Below are positions 23,183-34,590 of a stretch of 64,000 nt of DNA, piece by piece (positions within the stretch are counted from its first letter, which is position 1; the number at the start of each line of letters is the position of its first letter). Source of the DNA: Aquanectria penicillioides (Eukaryota; Ascomycota; Sordariomycetes; Hypocreales; Nectriaceae); assembly GCA_003415625.1 (NCBI GenBank), contig PYIU01000002.1, forward strand, positions 7,564,001-7,628,000, written 5' to 3'. Under the pieces are notes generated by a model that worked only from the letters and a program-made list of their open reading frames with translations, was not told where the DNA came from and did no database searches. The position numbers and the translations under genes are program-made.

Positions 23183-24173
23183 GGTCCATTACGGGGTTAA
23201 TAGGGTTTGATTTTATTGGGGACGAAGCAATGGACACTGATCCAATGCTAGAAAGGAAGATGAGAAACCGTAGTCCTAGGAAGTTAGCCGACTAAGTATA
23301 TCCGGAACGGACTTATCCGAGTTGGCATCCGATAACATAGATTTCGACTTTCCCGCGGACAACTAAGCTTGAACAAGAAGCCCTAGCGTGTAAATCATCC
23401 TACATTAGTTCTTTGCCAATTCTAGATCCAGCATAGACATTAGTAGGGCATGTCAGACCCTTGATACTTGAGATACAGTGACTGCTCGAATCTCAATCAT
23501 GTAGCCCTTAGATTATCTCCTTTAAGGGCCGAGATATTGCCGAATTTATTGAAATGCCTCTATTTTACCTAATATATATTATTCACAAATAGAAGTAGTA
23601 GTCAAGTAACGTTAGGGTGAGTAGGGATGAGTATAGGGTGAGCACGGGCGAGCACGGGTGCTTCCTGGCGGTCGTTCACTTCCCATCACCTCGACCGAGT
23701 GGCGCCAAATGTTCATTAGGGCGCACGACTTCTTGTCCATTGGGTCTATGAACGAGAGAAGGGCTTCGAAACTATCCATCACGGAAGTAGCTAGTTACCA
23801 ATGTCTGTTCTTTAGAAGTATCCTATCGAAGGAACGAGACCTCCAAGAGATGTCATTATAGAGTTTGGTGTATGTATTCTCGAGCTTCTCCCATTCATCA
23901 TTGATTTTCTTCCGATCTTGAACGCCTTCTATGCTATTTTTGGAACTTGTTTTTACACTTTCTTTGCCCAAAATACCCTGGTCTTTGCAACGATTGGACC
24001 AAGCTGGGGCACCGGATAAAGTGGTGCGCCCAGACTGCTGTGCCGCAATCGTTGCCTGAATCAGCTCACCCTGGTTTCGGTTGGGATCCCCTCGTTTGTA
24101 ACCACCGTAAGCACTAGGGTTGTGTCTACTACAATTCCGCTCATCAATTCTCCTTGTTTTCTATCTCACAGCA
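23183..24173. other. intergenic, 990 bp
   Basis: Contains a short imperfect repeat at about 23612-23661 of GGGATGAGTATAGGGTGAGC-like units. No gene recognised; the 3' end is the promoter of the secreted-protein gene. Confidence 0.4.
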
Positions 24174-25331
24174 ATGATGAGTTCGAGAATATCCTCTATT
24201 GCGTCCGTTAAGGCGCTACTTCTTTTCCTTGCGCTTTGGTCGTCGGCGCATGGAGCCCAGGACCAGAAGCCCCTTGACGATAACCAGAAGCCTCCGATCG
24301 ACAATGAGAATATCGCTTCAGAAACCTTTGGGCCGTTGCCCAACGAACCGACTGAAGCCCTCAAATGGCCTAGCCGAGACGCTGAGATGAAGCTATATCT
24401 CAACCCGAAATACCCTTGCGTTCCAGAACGAAACGGTCTGGTATCCGAATTTAGTCTTCCCGTTGACACCTGCGCGTCGGCAAATTTCACGCTCGACAAC
24501 AATGCCCTCATTGAATACCCTGGTGTTTGTACCGGAGGATCAAGGGCCCCATACCTCGCTATCTATAGAACCGCCGACTGCACAGGAGTCGTTGCACACC
24601 CGACTTGGTACGATTGGAGCTTCAGCTCCGTCGGTCGCTGTCTGTCGACAGCGGTTTGGGGTCAATCCGCGGTCGAAAACAAAGATTTTCCGTCGGGTCA
24701 GTGGTCAATCATGTTTCGTTGCGCAGATAGAGAAATAGTCCCCGACAGGAAGGACATCAGAAATATCAGCCTTCCAGTGCCACCGCCGAAAGTTGAGAAA
24801 CCGCAGAAGCCCCGGCCGAGTTTTGGTTCTGTTTCCGACTCAGCATGCTACATCCCCAGTTTAGGCATGAAAGGCCACCCCAGATTTATCTTCCAAAAGC
24901 CCGAGCCGGATACTTGTGTTGATGTCGCGGCGCTACACAAGCTTAAAATCTACAGGAATGCACTCTGCCCCAACGGCACGGAAGCCCTCTTCGCCAAGTG
25001 GAATACCAAGGGCTGTCACAAAGACTCCATCTCGGTTCAGAAAGTGGATGAGTCTTTGATTGCGACCAACGACCCTAAAAGTTGCATCGATATGGGAGGA
25101 GATGCTGGGAGTAGTTATGCCTTTTTGTGCACTGGAGACTTGACTCGCGGAAAGGTAGCGCAGAGCTTATTCGACGACGATGATCCCGATGCTATACATG
25201 TCCACTACTCGTTCGGCAACTCAAGAGCGAGAAAAGCATCAAAGTCATTGGCGCCTCTAAGTCGGATTGAGGGAACCTGGGTCGCCATGATTGTCTTGTG
25301 CACGTGGTTCGGTCTCCAGTTTCTCCTATGA
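24174..25331 (+). CDS. cysteine-rich secreted protein, probable GPI anchor, unknown function
   Basis: A single-exon 385-aa protein not assigned to a family. Residues 1-28 (MMSSRISSIASVKALLLFLALWSSAHG) are a signal peptide. The mature part starts with a low-complexity segment (QDQKPLDDNQKPPIDN). It contains at least 12 cysteines in two halves (PKYPCVPE, PVDTCASANF, GVCTGG, TADCTG, VGRCLS, FRCAD; then DSACYIP, DTCVD, NALCPNG, KGCHKD, KSCIDM, FLCTG) divided by a proline-rich linker (PPPKVEKPQKPRP), which suggests duplicated disulfide-bonded domains. The C-terminal ~20 residues (WVAMIVLCTWFGLQFLL) are hydrophobic with no charged tail, as in GPI-anchor signals. The second of two adjacent ATGs could also serve. 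A cell-surface role is likely. Confidence 0.75.
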   Translation: MMSSRISSIASVKALLLFLALWSSAHGAQDQKPLDDNQKPPIDNENIASETFGPLPNEPTEALKWPSRDAEMKLYLNPKYPCVPERNGLVSEFSLPVDTCASANFTLDNNALIEYPGVCTGGSRAPYLAIYRTADCTGVVAHPTWYDWSFSSVGRCLSTAVWGQSAVENKDFPSGQWSIMFRCADREIVPDRKDIRNISLPVPPPKVEKPQKPRPSFGSVSDSACYIPSLGMKGHPRFIFQKPEPDTCVDVAALHKLKIYRNALCPNGTEALFAKWNTKGCHKDSISVQKVDESLIATNDPKSCIDMGGDAGSSYAFLCTGDLTRGKVAQSLFDDDDPDAIHVHYSFGNSRARKASKSLAPLSRIEGTWVAMIVLCTWFGLQFLL

Positions 25332-25704
25332 CTTGCTGAAATCGACTGAGAAATAGTAATGTTTCCCATATCAGGATAGGATATATAATATGAGGCGGTA
25401 TTGTTGGATATAAGCACTTGCATATGCTGTAAGAAAGTGAGCTCGAATTAGAATCGAACTTCAGTATTACTTGATCATTAGACTGAGACATGCATCTCAA
25501 CCATTCTAATGTGTGAAATAGGCCCAAACATGTCACGGATTGGTTAATTCGATGATTCATACCCGCAAGTCTTTCCGAAGATTTCGTATATCAATGTATT
25601 GGTCTCTACGTAGAAGGGATCCAAATTTATAAATGCGACGAAGAACATGTACCATGGCTAGAGTAACTGCACATTCCCACTCAGCCCTCAAGTAGGACTA
25701 TCCC
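25332..25704. other. spacer between convergent genes, 370 bp
   Basis: 3' flank of the secreted-protein gene and of the minus-strand aldehyde dehydrogenase. It contains a tRNA-like stretch (see rejected items) and no gene. Confidence 0.4.
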
Positions 25705-27547
25705 TTAGCTAACAGGGTTCTTGTTGAGAAAGAGTGTCTGGACATTGCAGAACCCCCTCAGTCCATTAACACCCCACTCTGTCCCTATTCCACTCTCTTT
25801 GTGTCCTCCGAATGGGGCTAGAGGGGAAAGATCAAAGTGCGAGTTGACCCAGACAGTTCCGGCCTGGATTTCTCGGCCAATTCGCTCTGCCATTTTAACA
25901 TCATTGCTCCAAACTGAAGCGCCTAGACCCATTTGAGTATTATTTGCGCGAGAGATCACCTCATTCTCTGTGTTCCACGACAGAAGTGGTACAATTGGGC
26001 CTAAAATACTTGTTAGCTACCATAGTCAGATGGCGTTTGCATAAATGTCTACCAAATGGTTCCTCGACCACGATTCGGGAATCCTCAGGGGGCCGGTCAA
26101 TGATTGTAGGGGTAATGAAGTATCCGAGAGACTTTTCAATCTTGCCTCCTGTGGCAACTTCCCATCCGTGTGTTTTGATGTCGTCAAAAAAGGTCGTGAC
26201 GCGCTGATACTGCGTTGCATTCTGAAGTGGCCCATGGCTCACGCCTTCCTTTGAGCCATCGCCAAGAATGTAAGACTCAACATGGCTAACTAAAGCCTCT
26301 CTAAACTCAGAGAATATTGACCCGTGAACATAGATGCGCTTTATGTTTATGCAAATCTTTCGGAGATGGAGTTAGCAAATTGAAGTGGCACAGCACAACA
26401 TTGATAAATTTAAATTATTCCAGAAAACCCACCTGGCCAGAGTTCAGAAAGGCAAAAAGAGCGACCTATAGCAAACAGTAAGCATTAAAGTCTAGAGAAG
26501 GCCACTATATTCAGTAGGAGGATGGAAATGGCTAGCTCACCTTCTCAGCCACTTTTTGAATATCAACATCTGGACAGATAATAGCTGGGTCATTGCCACC
26601 GCTAATAATTTTGTTAGTCAGTCCAATCGAATCAATGGTCGTTTAAAAAACTCACAGTTCCAGCGTAACTCTTTTCAATGTCTTGCTGGCGCTCTGAAGA
26701 ACCAGCTTTCCGGTCGCTGTAGAGCCCGTAAAACTAACCTTGTCAATGCCTAGATGGCTGGTCATCCAAGGACCCAGCCTATCATCTCCACTAAGGGATT
26801 GGACAACTCCCGGAGGGAAAAAGCGTTGTGCTAGGTCAACAAGTTTTAGTCCACAATATGGGGTAAATGGTCTAGAATAGAAACATTGTGAGCAAATGTT
26901 GAAATGTCTTAGAACGGGACACTTACGAGGGCTTAATAATGATGACGTTTCCAGTCAATAGAGCTGGAGCGATTTTCCCTGTCGCCAGGAGTAGAGGGAA
27001 GTTCCACGGAATAATGGCGGCAACGATACCGAGGGGTACATGTCGGGTGATGATGGTCCTTTTCTCATTCTCCACGATAACATCCTCCGGCAGAGGAATG
27101 TTCGCGATGCCGCGGATCCATCCAATGGCGGCGTCAGTTTCACCATCTGCTTGAGGTAGCTAGAAACAGTTAGAATTATCGCAAAAAGATTAGAAGATGG
27201 TATAGTGGGCTTGCCGGCTTTCCTTGCTCAGCTATAAGAAGGTCTCGGAACTCGGTCCGAAGCTGCTCAATCGCGTCTGCATAAGCTAAAACCGCGCGTC
27301 GACGATCCTCATATGGGACCTTTGACCATATTTTGAATGCTTCTCTTCCATAACTGACAGCGCGGTCCAGGTCACTTTCAGTAGCCACAGGTACCTCAGA
27401 CATGGGTTGTTGGTTAGCAGGATTGATGCCGTGTCGGCTGTCTTTGGTGGGCGCACGATGCCCCCCAATTATTTGGACGTAATCATTCTGAAAATTCAAG
27501 GAAGCTGGGGACTGGTCTCTCAGATTGGATTCTTTTGATGGCGACAT
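25705..27547 (-). CDS. aldehyde dehydrogenase, NAD(P)+-dependent
   Basis: Seven exons (27547-27215, 27159-26927, 26871-26656, 26601-26541, 26465-26433, 26356-26053, 26000-25705) join in frame to 491 aa, the usual ALDH length. The enzyme oxidises an aldehyde to its acid. Signatures: [30 protein letters not shown] (cofactor loop), LELGGNDPAI with the general base Glu260, NSGQIC with the nucleophile Cys294, EEPFGPIVPLL and [11 protein letters not shown] near the end. Intron 1 uses a GC-AG pair (donor GCAAGC); the others are GT-AG. The start at 27547 (MSPSKES) is preferred to an upstream Met. The branch resembles the fungal aldehyde dehydrogenases close to betaine/salicylaldehyde types, but the substrate is not determinable. 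The frame is intact. Confidence 0.9.
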
Positions 27548-28696
27548 GCTGAAGATAGGTGACTGGAGAAATACTGCCGAAGATTGAAGTTGGTGCGTTT
27601 GATAATGTGAGAAGCGACATGGATTGGCCATTCCATTAAATACTTAAACCTTAAGACTAAACGATTATCTTTGTCTAACCTGAGAAAATGGCCTTGCAGA
27701 CGGGCCGAAGCCTGGCGCTGCGAGACACTGAGACTATGCGTCATGTGGGCTTAACGTGTGCCGACAATAATTAGGTGCCTCACCAAAAAGTAAATACCAG
27801 CGGTGTAGGTTCCATAATCAGCAATTGTGCAGAAGACTATGCTACCCTCACTTTCATGGCAAAGTAGCATCCGGTCTAGACCACGGGAGTTGGGTGGAAA
27901 CGAAGGCCGCTGACCGCCCCAAAGTTGCACTTTCAGCTCACGTGTACAGCATCCAACCTTTGTGCTCCGATGTGGCCATCGTGTCGCACCTGTCACATAT
28001 CCGCTTATATGACATTTGACCATGTATCATATACGATATTCTTGTCATTTGTCTAAGATTGGATCCGGTTTCAGGACGGCATACCCAGCATATTGAGCTA
28101 TTTATCATATCAAAGAGATATCTCATGATTGACGCCAAAGAGGGGAAAGAGGTATTTGACCGACTGGACTTCAAGGTTGTTCCACGTTTCTTGACATAAT
28201 GTGGCACCTTAATAGGACGAGACTCGCCACATTCAAAGGATATAGTCTAGATAACGGGTTACCTAGGTAAGAGTCGCCACCTATCGATTTCGCCGAGCCC
28301 GATGCCAAAATCTTACCCAAGATTGGAAAGACGATAATCTATACACGTGGCTATGGAAGGAAAGGTATTTATGCTTATCCTTAGTAAGACATTAGTAGCT
28401 CATTAGACTCGGAGCATCCAACATTCACTTCATTCGACGCGCACGGTGGGACCCGTGCTCCAATACCATGCCAGATGCGAACACTGTCTCGTCCAATAAT
28501 CCACCTTTCAGTTCAAAAATATTCTGTCAGTGCAGATTGATACGCTCCTGGACGCTACAAGTTCCATAAACTGTTATTTACGCTAGGGCTTGCCTGCGAC
28601 TTAAATCGATCACTGCTAGAAGTAAAGATGATCGTTGGTTGGCTAATTAGATTGCTAGGCTATATAATTTACATACGTTCTAAAGTTTCTAGACTC
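27548..28696. other. intergenic, 1.15 kb
   Basis: Promoter side of the aldehyde dehydrogenase gene and 3' flank of the next minus-strand gene. A short reading EGKEVFDRLDFKVVPRF at about 28141-28191 faintly resembles the N terminus of anion:cation symporters and might be a relic; not called. Confidence 0.35.
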
Positions 28697-30350
28697 TTAA
28701 AGCGAGTATCTGAAACCCTTATTATCAAGCTCTGTCGCATCATGCATGCCTGCCTCCACTGCCTCCTTCTCGTCTGTCAATCCCGCAGCGTCACGTCTCT
28801 TATTCTCGCGGTACATATAAATGTAAAGGACGACAATTGAGAATAACTTGACCATGTATCCAACAAGCATAGCAATATAAGCGGAATGATACCTAGCTAG
28901 ATCTGGTCAGCATTTTGCCTCGATGAACAACGATGGTCTCAGCTTACGGGCTTCGCTTGAACGAAAGGTCTGCGGGCCAATAATATTTCCGACACAGTAC
29001 CCTGTGAATAGGATGGCCGCAGTAAGCTGCTTCTTGGTCGAGCCAGCCACGTTGGAGGAAATCATCGTAAGGGACATGCTAAAACCAAGTCCTTGAAAGT
29101 AGCACAGCCATAGAGCGACCAAACGACCCCACTAGCATCTATGTTAGGACGATTCACTAAAGACTCTTCATAACAACTGACCTTTTTATCTTCTGGAAGC
29201 CCCACAAGAAGTGCTGAGCCGAGAATGCATATCGAATTGGCTACAATCATAGTCGGGCATCTTGAGTTTCGAGGAAATTTGGTACAAACGTATCCGCCAA
29301 AAATCAGCGCCAGAAACTGTACCGCTCCACCTGGTATTTGTAAGTACTGTGTGCCAAGTGTGTCAAACCCAAAGCCTTTCACGATCAGGCTTGTGAAACT
29401 TGTCAAGGCCGAGTTGGGCACTTGAGCGCCCACGGCCATGACGAACAATATCCATGTCTTCGGGTCCTTGGCGCACTGAATCGCCTGGTACTTTTTGAAA
29501 TGCTTGTTCTTGACTCCCTGCCGGTTTTGCGCCACTCTTATTGTTGCAATACGACGATCTCTTTCAGAAAGGAAGCGCGCAGTTGCAGGGAGATCAGGTA
29601 GGAAAATAAGGCTCAGAAATCCCCAGGCTGTACTAGCAGCGCCGAAGATGATAAAAACATACATCCAACGTTGAAGCCCCGTGGTAATGTGGCCAACAGC
29701 GTAGCCAATGAGCCCCCCAAACATGGTAGCAATCCCGTTAGTGCAGTAATAGGCTTCAAGGCGTAGTGGCTGTTCTGCTGTCGTGTACCATATGGACATA
29801 ATCAAAACAAAGGCTGGGTTAACAGTGGCTTCGACAAGTCCGAGCAGGAACCGATTCACAGCCATTCCAGCGAATGAGGTGCAAGCTGGTGTTGTGATGA
29901 GAATGATGCCCCATATTATGGTCGCAACTGAGACAAAACAGCCGATCGGCAATCTTTGCATCAGGTATGAGGCGGGGAATTGTGCCGCTAAATACCCAAA
30001 GTAAAAGATCGATCCTAATACTCATTAGATGTTTTCAGACCCGTTTGATTTGAACAATTACCTAGCCATGAGTAATCCTGCCCGTGGAGGTTTGTTCCCT
30101 TCGCCAGCCCGTACACACTTGCAAAGTTGATCGAGTTCTTGTCTAGATACTGCAACATGTAAGTGCCAAACAATATCGGGACGATTCGGAAGTCAATCTT
30201 GTGGATAACTTTTTTGATTTCATCGTCGGAAAATTCCTCAAGATGGACTCCGGCGTACGCCTGGTATGTGTCATCCAACTCTCGGTCAGAGACAACAGCC
30301 TCTGCTGGCAGTGCAAAAACCTCTGACTTTTCTGTATCGGTACTGGCCAT
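28697..30350 (-). CDS. Dal5-type MFS transporter (anion:cation symporter / allantoate permease family)
   Basis: Four exons (30350-30062, 30014-29182, 29131-28948, 28896-28697; introns 47-51 bp) join in frame to 501 aa. Signatures of the fungal ACS/Dal5 branch: KIDFRIVPILFGTYMLQYLDKNSINFAS at the first helix, YFGYLAAQFPASYLMQRLP, NRFLLGLVEATVNPAF in helix 4-5, ERDRRIATIRVAQNRQG in the central loop, and NVAGSTKKQLTAAILFTGYCVGNIIGPQTF near the end. Members import small organic anions, vitamins or nitrogen compounds such as allantoate. For the last intron the acceptor ATCTAG was chosen because only it restores SEAPRYHSAYIAML. The hydrophilic tail (YRENKRRDAAGLTDEKE) is cytosolic. It appears intact; the substrate is unknown. 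Confidence 0.88.
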
Positions 30351-31424
30351 AATTATCTCCCATCTGCCGCCAAGTTGATTGATGGGACAGGAAGGGTTAT
30401 ACATGGAAAGGTAGTCGACCTCTTATACCTCATCCCGGAACTCTCACTATTCGCTTACCCCCAATTGTGCGGTAATAATATCATTTGGTCATCTAATCCC
30501 GCTCAGACGATTACCTATTACGGGAATGATACCGGAGTATGCCCGCCCCTCAGCTCTCCGCAGGGATACATGTAACCACGAGACTCTCGTTCATTTACAT
30601 CGCGTTAGGCTCAGGAACAAGAAAACTGGTTCAATGTGGGGTTACGGGTTGGCTATGATGATCAAGTTTATGTGTGTAGCCAATAGGTGCTTTGGGTTTT
30701 CAATGGCATCATTAAGGTGGGTATTGATGCGATGAGCTGCTGGTGCAAGAGTGGGCTGTGAACGACACACTGTTGCACTAACACGGAGAAGAACCAGGGG
30801 CTAATAAAGGGGAGAGAAGAGTATCCCTTTGAGTTTTAAATCGCGTCTAAGACAATAAGGGTCACTCTCTTCAACCTGTCACAGCTTAGGACCGCCCAAT
30901 ATCGGAACGCGCACTCGCAACGCATTTGTTTCAGGAATCGCACCACTGACTCAGCTGTTAATATATTTTTCCAGTATTATTGATCTCGTCACAATCAGTT
31001 GATTGGCAACCAAGGAGCGAAATAGCTATCGGACATCCCGCATCCCACTTACAGGGTCGATTTGAAATGCGTCGACCCCAGTGCGTGCTTGAATCCATCC
31101 TTACAAGCCTGATAAGTCCGTACCTTGTCAAACCCATTCCGCGGAGTTGCATTTTCATGCCCGACTATCCTTTGTAGTTGATTGACCTAAAAGACCCTTG
31201 TCGCTAGTCGTCGCTGCATAGAACTATGGAGGGATTCTTTCTAACTAACTATGACCCCAGTGCACACTACAACTTCCTGGAACAGAGTTAACGTTGATCT
31301 CACGGGATAGGAGATCAACACTGAGTCTATATTATATAGACACTATGTCCATTTCAAAAACGGGACAGCACCTCAAGTAGGGAAATTAAATGCTAAGTAA
31401 AATGTGAGGTTTCAATATTTCCAC
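30351..31424. other. intergenic, 1.07 kb
   Basis: Upstream of the Dal5-type transporter and downstream of methyltransferase 2. It holds a perfect 9-bp inverted repeat at 31293-31319 (separate entry). No gene seen. Confidence 0.4.
31293..31319. repeat. inverted repeat / hairpin 3' of methyltransferase 2
   Basis: GTTGATCTC and GAGATCAAC pair perfectly (9 bp) around a 9-nt loop, about 105 bp past the stop of methyltransferase 2. It could fold in that gene's 3' UTR or be a binding site for a dimeric factor; role unknown. Confidence 0.5.
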
Positions 31425-33126
31425 TTATTCCGGCTTTCGGGCCCAAACAACCTTGTGCCAGAACCATCCATGGTTCTTTCCAGATCGGATCTCTCGTCGT
31501 AAATGAGCGATGTAAACCTGGATTTCTTCCCTGGTCCAACCACCTAGAACATTAGTCATGAAAAGAATGATCCCCTCAAAGTCGGATTCCAAGACTAGTT
31601 GTACGTATTGCCCAATCTCTCGAAGCTTTTCGTCCTTTGGCCAGCTCCCGATTGGTGACTAGAAACAACACAAGTTAGGAACGTCGATTCATCTTGGTCG
31701 TTGCCAAAGAAGAAAAATGCAAACACTCACTTTATACATGTGCTCATTGAGATCAACAAAGCCGGCCAATTCGAGACCTATATTTTGTGTATTGTCTTGA
31801 ACAGCAGTGAAAGAGCGTCCCATCTTCTCGGCTCCTTCAACAAAAATCTTGCCCCACTGGCTCATAGCACTGTGTTCGTCAACAGTGTCATCATCACTCT
31901 CCATGTATGGCGACGGCTCCATGGTTTCGATGATGCCACCAGGCTTTAGGCACTTGTAAGCCTGCTTATAGAGAGCATTCCAGTCGGCAATGCTTCCGCT
32001 CAGAAAGCGGATGTGCACATGGTCCAAGGAATCAGGTGCAAAAGTCCACTCGCTAGTGCAATCATCGATTTGACTGAAAAAAGAACGCAAGTTAGTAACC
32101 AATTGCCAGCTACATAATACTGGTTGTCCAAGATTCCAATAAAAGTCGCGTGATTGGACATTGAATGCGTTGTTCCCGTACCCTGGACCTTGAATGAATA
32201 GGATATTATGCGAAGTACTTACAATTGAACATTTGGAGGAACCCAACTTGGTTGAATAGGAGAGATCTCTGTACCGATGACCTCGGCTCCAGGAAACTCA
32301 TCAGCGAAATCACTAGACGCACGTTAATTGTATCAACCCAGTCAAAACGAAACATGATTAACCTACATAGCCCACATTCCTAACAGAAATCACATTGAAG
32401 TTAGTCTCCCCATTACCAAAGTATGAATATGGCATATGGTATGTGTTGTCAAACCTGTTCCTGTCCCAATATCCACCACTTTCTAAAGCACATAGTTAGC
32501 ACCGCAATTCCACGGCCAACTGAATAACATTCACTTCATAAAATCTCACCTTGACCTTGTTTGGATCAAGTGGAGCAAGGAAGAGCTTTCCGTCCAAGCC
32601 TAAAGTCTGAACGTGGTGGCTTTCAAAATCTTAGCATAAAAATCCAAATCTAACGAGATACACTAAGCATAAATCTCACTTGATGTCCTCGGCTTCATTG
32701 TGTCGTTCGTCATTGGATCCCCTTTTTTTTTATATGCATTAGCAGTGAATCATGTTCGATCAGTAATAGAAACAAGGGTGTACCAAAAATGCGCATTTCC
32801 AATTTCACTGTGAAATCTTCGACCAAGAATAGTTCGGTACTTGAGAATACTAGAGGTGATCGACGCTGTGGAGCTCAACACATCTTCGAGCGCCGAGTCA
32901 TTGTCGCCACCCACCACATCCTGAAAGCGCGATGATCAGAAGACGTTCTAAGCAAAAGCGGTACTTTTCTCACTGCCTCTCTCTCTGTCCAATATTGGGG
33001 AGGCAAAATTGTCGAGTTTCTTGTGGGAGATACTTTTGGTGACTTGGAAGTCGGAGGCGATGAAGGAGCTGGTACCTGGATAGGAACTGGCTTGGGACTT
33101 GTTGAGTCATCCTTGACTTTAGACAT
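31425..33126 (-). CDS. LaeA-like S-adenosylmethionine methyltransferase 2
   Basis: Nine exons (33126-32974, 32920-32784, 32721-32680, 32619-32550, 32482-32455, 32379-32367, 32312-32223, 32073-31731, 31658-31425) join in frame to 369 aa. One exon is 13 nt, and one intron (32222-32074) is 149 bp while the rest are 53-75 bp. Family signatures: [40 protein letters not shown] motif [20 protein letters not shown] (from residue 136), [29 protein letters not shown] [27 protein letters not shown] and [10 protein letters not shown] at the end. The N terminus is proline/serine-rich ([13 protein letters not shown]). It is a distant paralogue of methyltransferase 1 at 18.8 kb, not a recent tandem copy. 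A Zn2Cys6 regulator and a SnoaL-like gene lie just beyond the MITE. The acceptor substrate is unknown. Confidence 0.87.
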
Positions 33127-33174
33127 TTTTACTCCAAAACTAGAAATGGAAATATAGTTGACAAACTCGTACTA

Positions 33175-33499
33175 GGGGGGATCTCTAAACCGACCTTTCC
33201 CCCGTGACAGATTTTCAGTCACGGGGGGGCCATTGAGTTGGAAAAGGGACGTTGATTTGGAAAAAACGAGTGACATCGAGCCTCACCTAATTTATATGGT
33301 AGTTTATGTATTGTTCTTTGGTGGACAAAAATAAAATAAAAGGCGGGGCACGAAGGTGCAGAGTGACCTGAAATACTTAGTAAGTTATAGTGGGACAGAG
33401 GTACTGGACTTTTTCCAAATCAATGTCCCTTTTCCAATTCAATGGCCCCCAGTGACTGAAAATCTGTCACGGGGGAAAGGTCGGTTTAGAGATCCCCCC
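33175..33499. mobile_element. MITE, 325 bp, ~92-bp terminal inverted repeats, TA target duplication
   Basis: The ends GGGGGGATCTCTAAACCGAC and its reverse complement begin inverted repeats of about 92 bp with only a few mismatches, extending to the TTGATTTGGAAAAA segment. Both sides are flanked by TA (33173-33174, 33500-33501), the Tc1/mariner-type target site. The ~140-bp interior has no ORF, so the element is non-autonomous. Each arm contains its own palindrome, CCCCCGTGAC..GTCACGGGGG. A deleted relative lies at 20394-20445. It sits 48 bp upstream of the start codon of methyltransferase 2. Confidence 0.88.
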
Positions 33500-34590
33500 T
33501 AGTAGAGGAAGCCTGAGTGAGGCCAAGTCTGAATGTTGATACGGAGCGGGGAACCCTGCATTCAACCGCTTAAGCGAAAGCCATGCATGCCACTATTACG
33601 CGTCTCAGTATAGCAGAGTGGTAGCAGGGCTGTTGAAGGATCTTTTCTCTAATATATTACTTATTCTGATGGGAAATGGATTTTCTGCCGGATTAAGTGA
33701 TGTAGGCCTCGGGGCACGGTTTTTACTAACAACAACCGCCGTTTTATCCAGGTGATCTGGGCTTCAAATAAAATCAACCGCAGCGCCCTTGGAAAGTGGA
33801 AATATGTTCTCCCACATGCAATGCAGTCTATCTGAAGACGGCGTTGTTAACAGATCTGTCTGTTCCATTGATACATGACTCATTCATTGCCACTGAACTG
33901 TAGAGATGCGTGAACCAAAACTAAGTTCTATTTTCGCCATTCGCGACTGAACAGCTTTCTTCCATAATTTAAAATTTGCTTAAAGTAAGCTAAACTTTCT
34001 CAACTCTCTTCCAGGACTGTGGCCTTTGTACACTTCCTTCGTTCTGTGCTGTCTTTTGTAACATCGTGGCTTTCAGTCCTAATCGACGCACTTGACTTTC
34101 CCTATGGTAGTTCATAATTCCATGTAGTCCGTTTCATCTCATAGAATCATCGATATCAATTGGCAGATCTCATTGGCGCATTGTTGGATGAATCTTGTTG
34201 ACTCTTGGACTGTATAGCTGATAATAAATGACAAAGATATGCACAGATGCGGCTTGATGATTATTTTACGCGCTAGAAGGCTGACGAGCGAAGGGGGGGA
34301 TAGAAACACTTGGTCGGGTGATCTACATGTGTTGGAAGGAACGGTGACCCTATCACCAAGAACATGGCTTAGGTCAGAACAACGACAAAAGGTAAGCTGA
34401 ATCCAGTGCTGACAGAGTGATGATCCAGCCCGTGGACATTGTTCAGCTTGATCTTAGTAAGCTTAGTGGGCCCTAGTGTCCGCTGACTTCATTACGCTGT
34501 AAAGGTCGATTGTTTCGCCTCGTCTTTAGCTTCCTCTTATTTTAATGTGATGCTTGGTACAGCGTTTGCGAGCCAGCATAGCCCGCAAAC
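33500..34590. other. intergenic, 1.1 kb, divergent promoter
   Basis: With the MITE, this separates methyltransferase 2 (minus) from the Zn2Cys6 regulator (plus), so both promoters are here. No other element recognised. Confidence 0.4.

Noticed and set aside
25440..25510. tRNA-like stretch on the minus strand with a good A-box (TGGTTGAGATG) and B-box-like AGTTCGATTCT
   Set aside because: The 5' and 3' acceptor strands do not pair, the T-stem fails after two base pairs, and the longest pairing is an unrelated ATTAGAAT/ATTCTAAT palindrome. Not a tRNA; at most a decayed SINE-like piece.
28141..28191. Possible transporter N-terminal relic (EGKEVFDRLDFKVVPRF)
   Set aside because: Only about 17 residues match loosely and no following helices are found in any frame.
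33600..33650. AGCAGAGTGGTAGCAGGGCTGTTGAAGG looks tRNA-like at first sight
   Set aside because: Pairing of acceptor and T-arm is absent, and the sequence continues into A/T-rich spacer.
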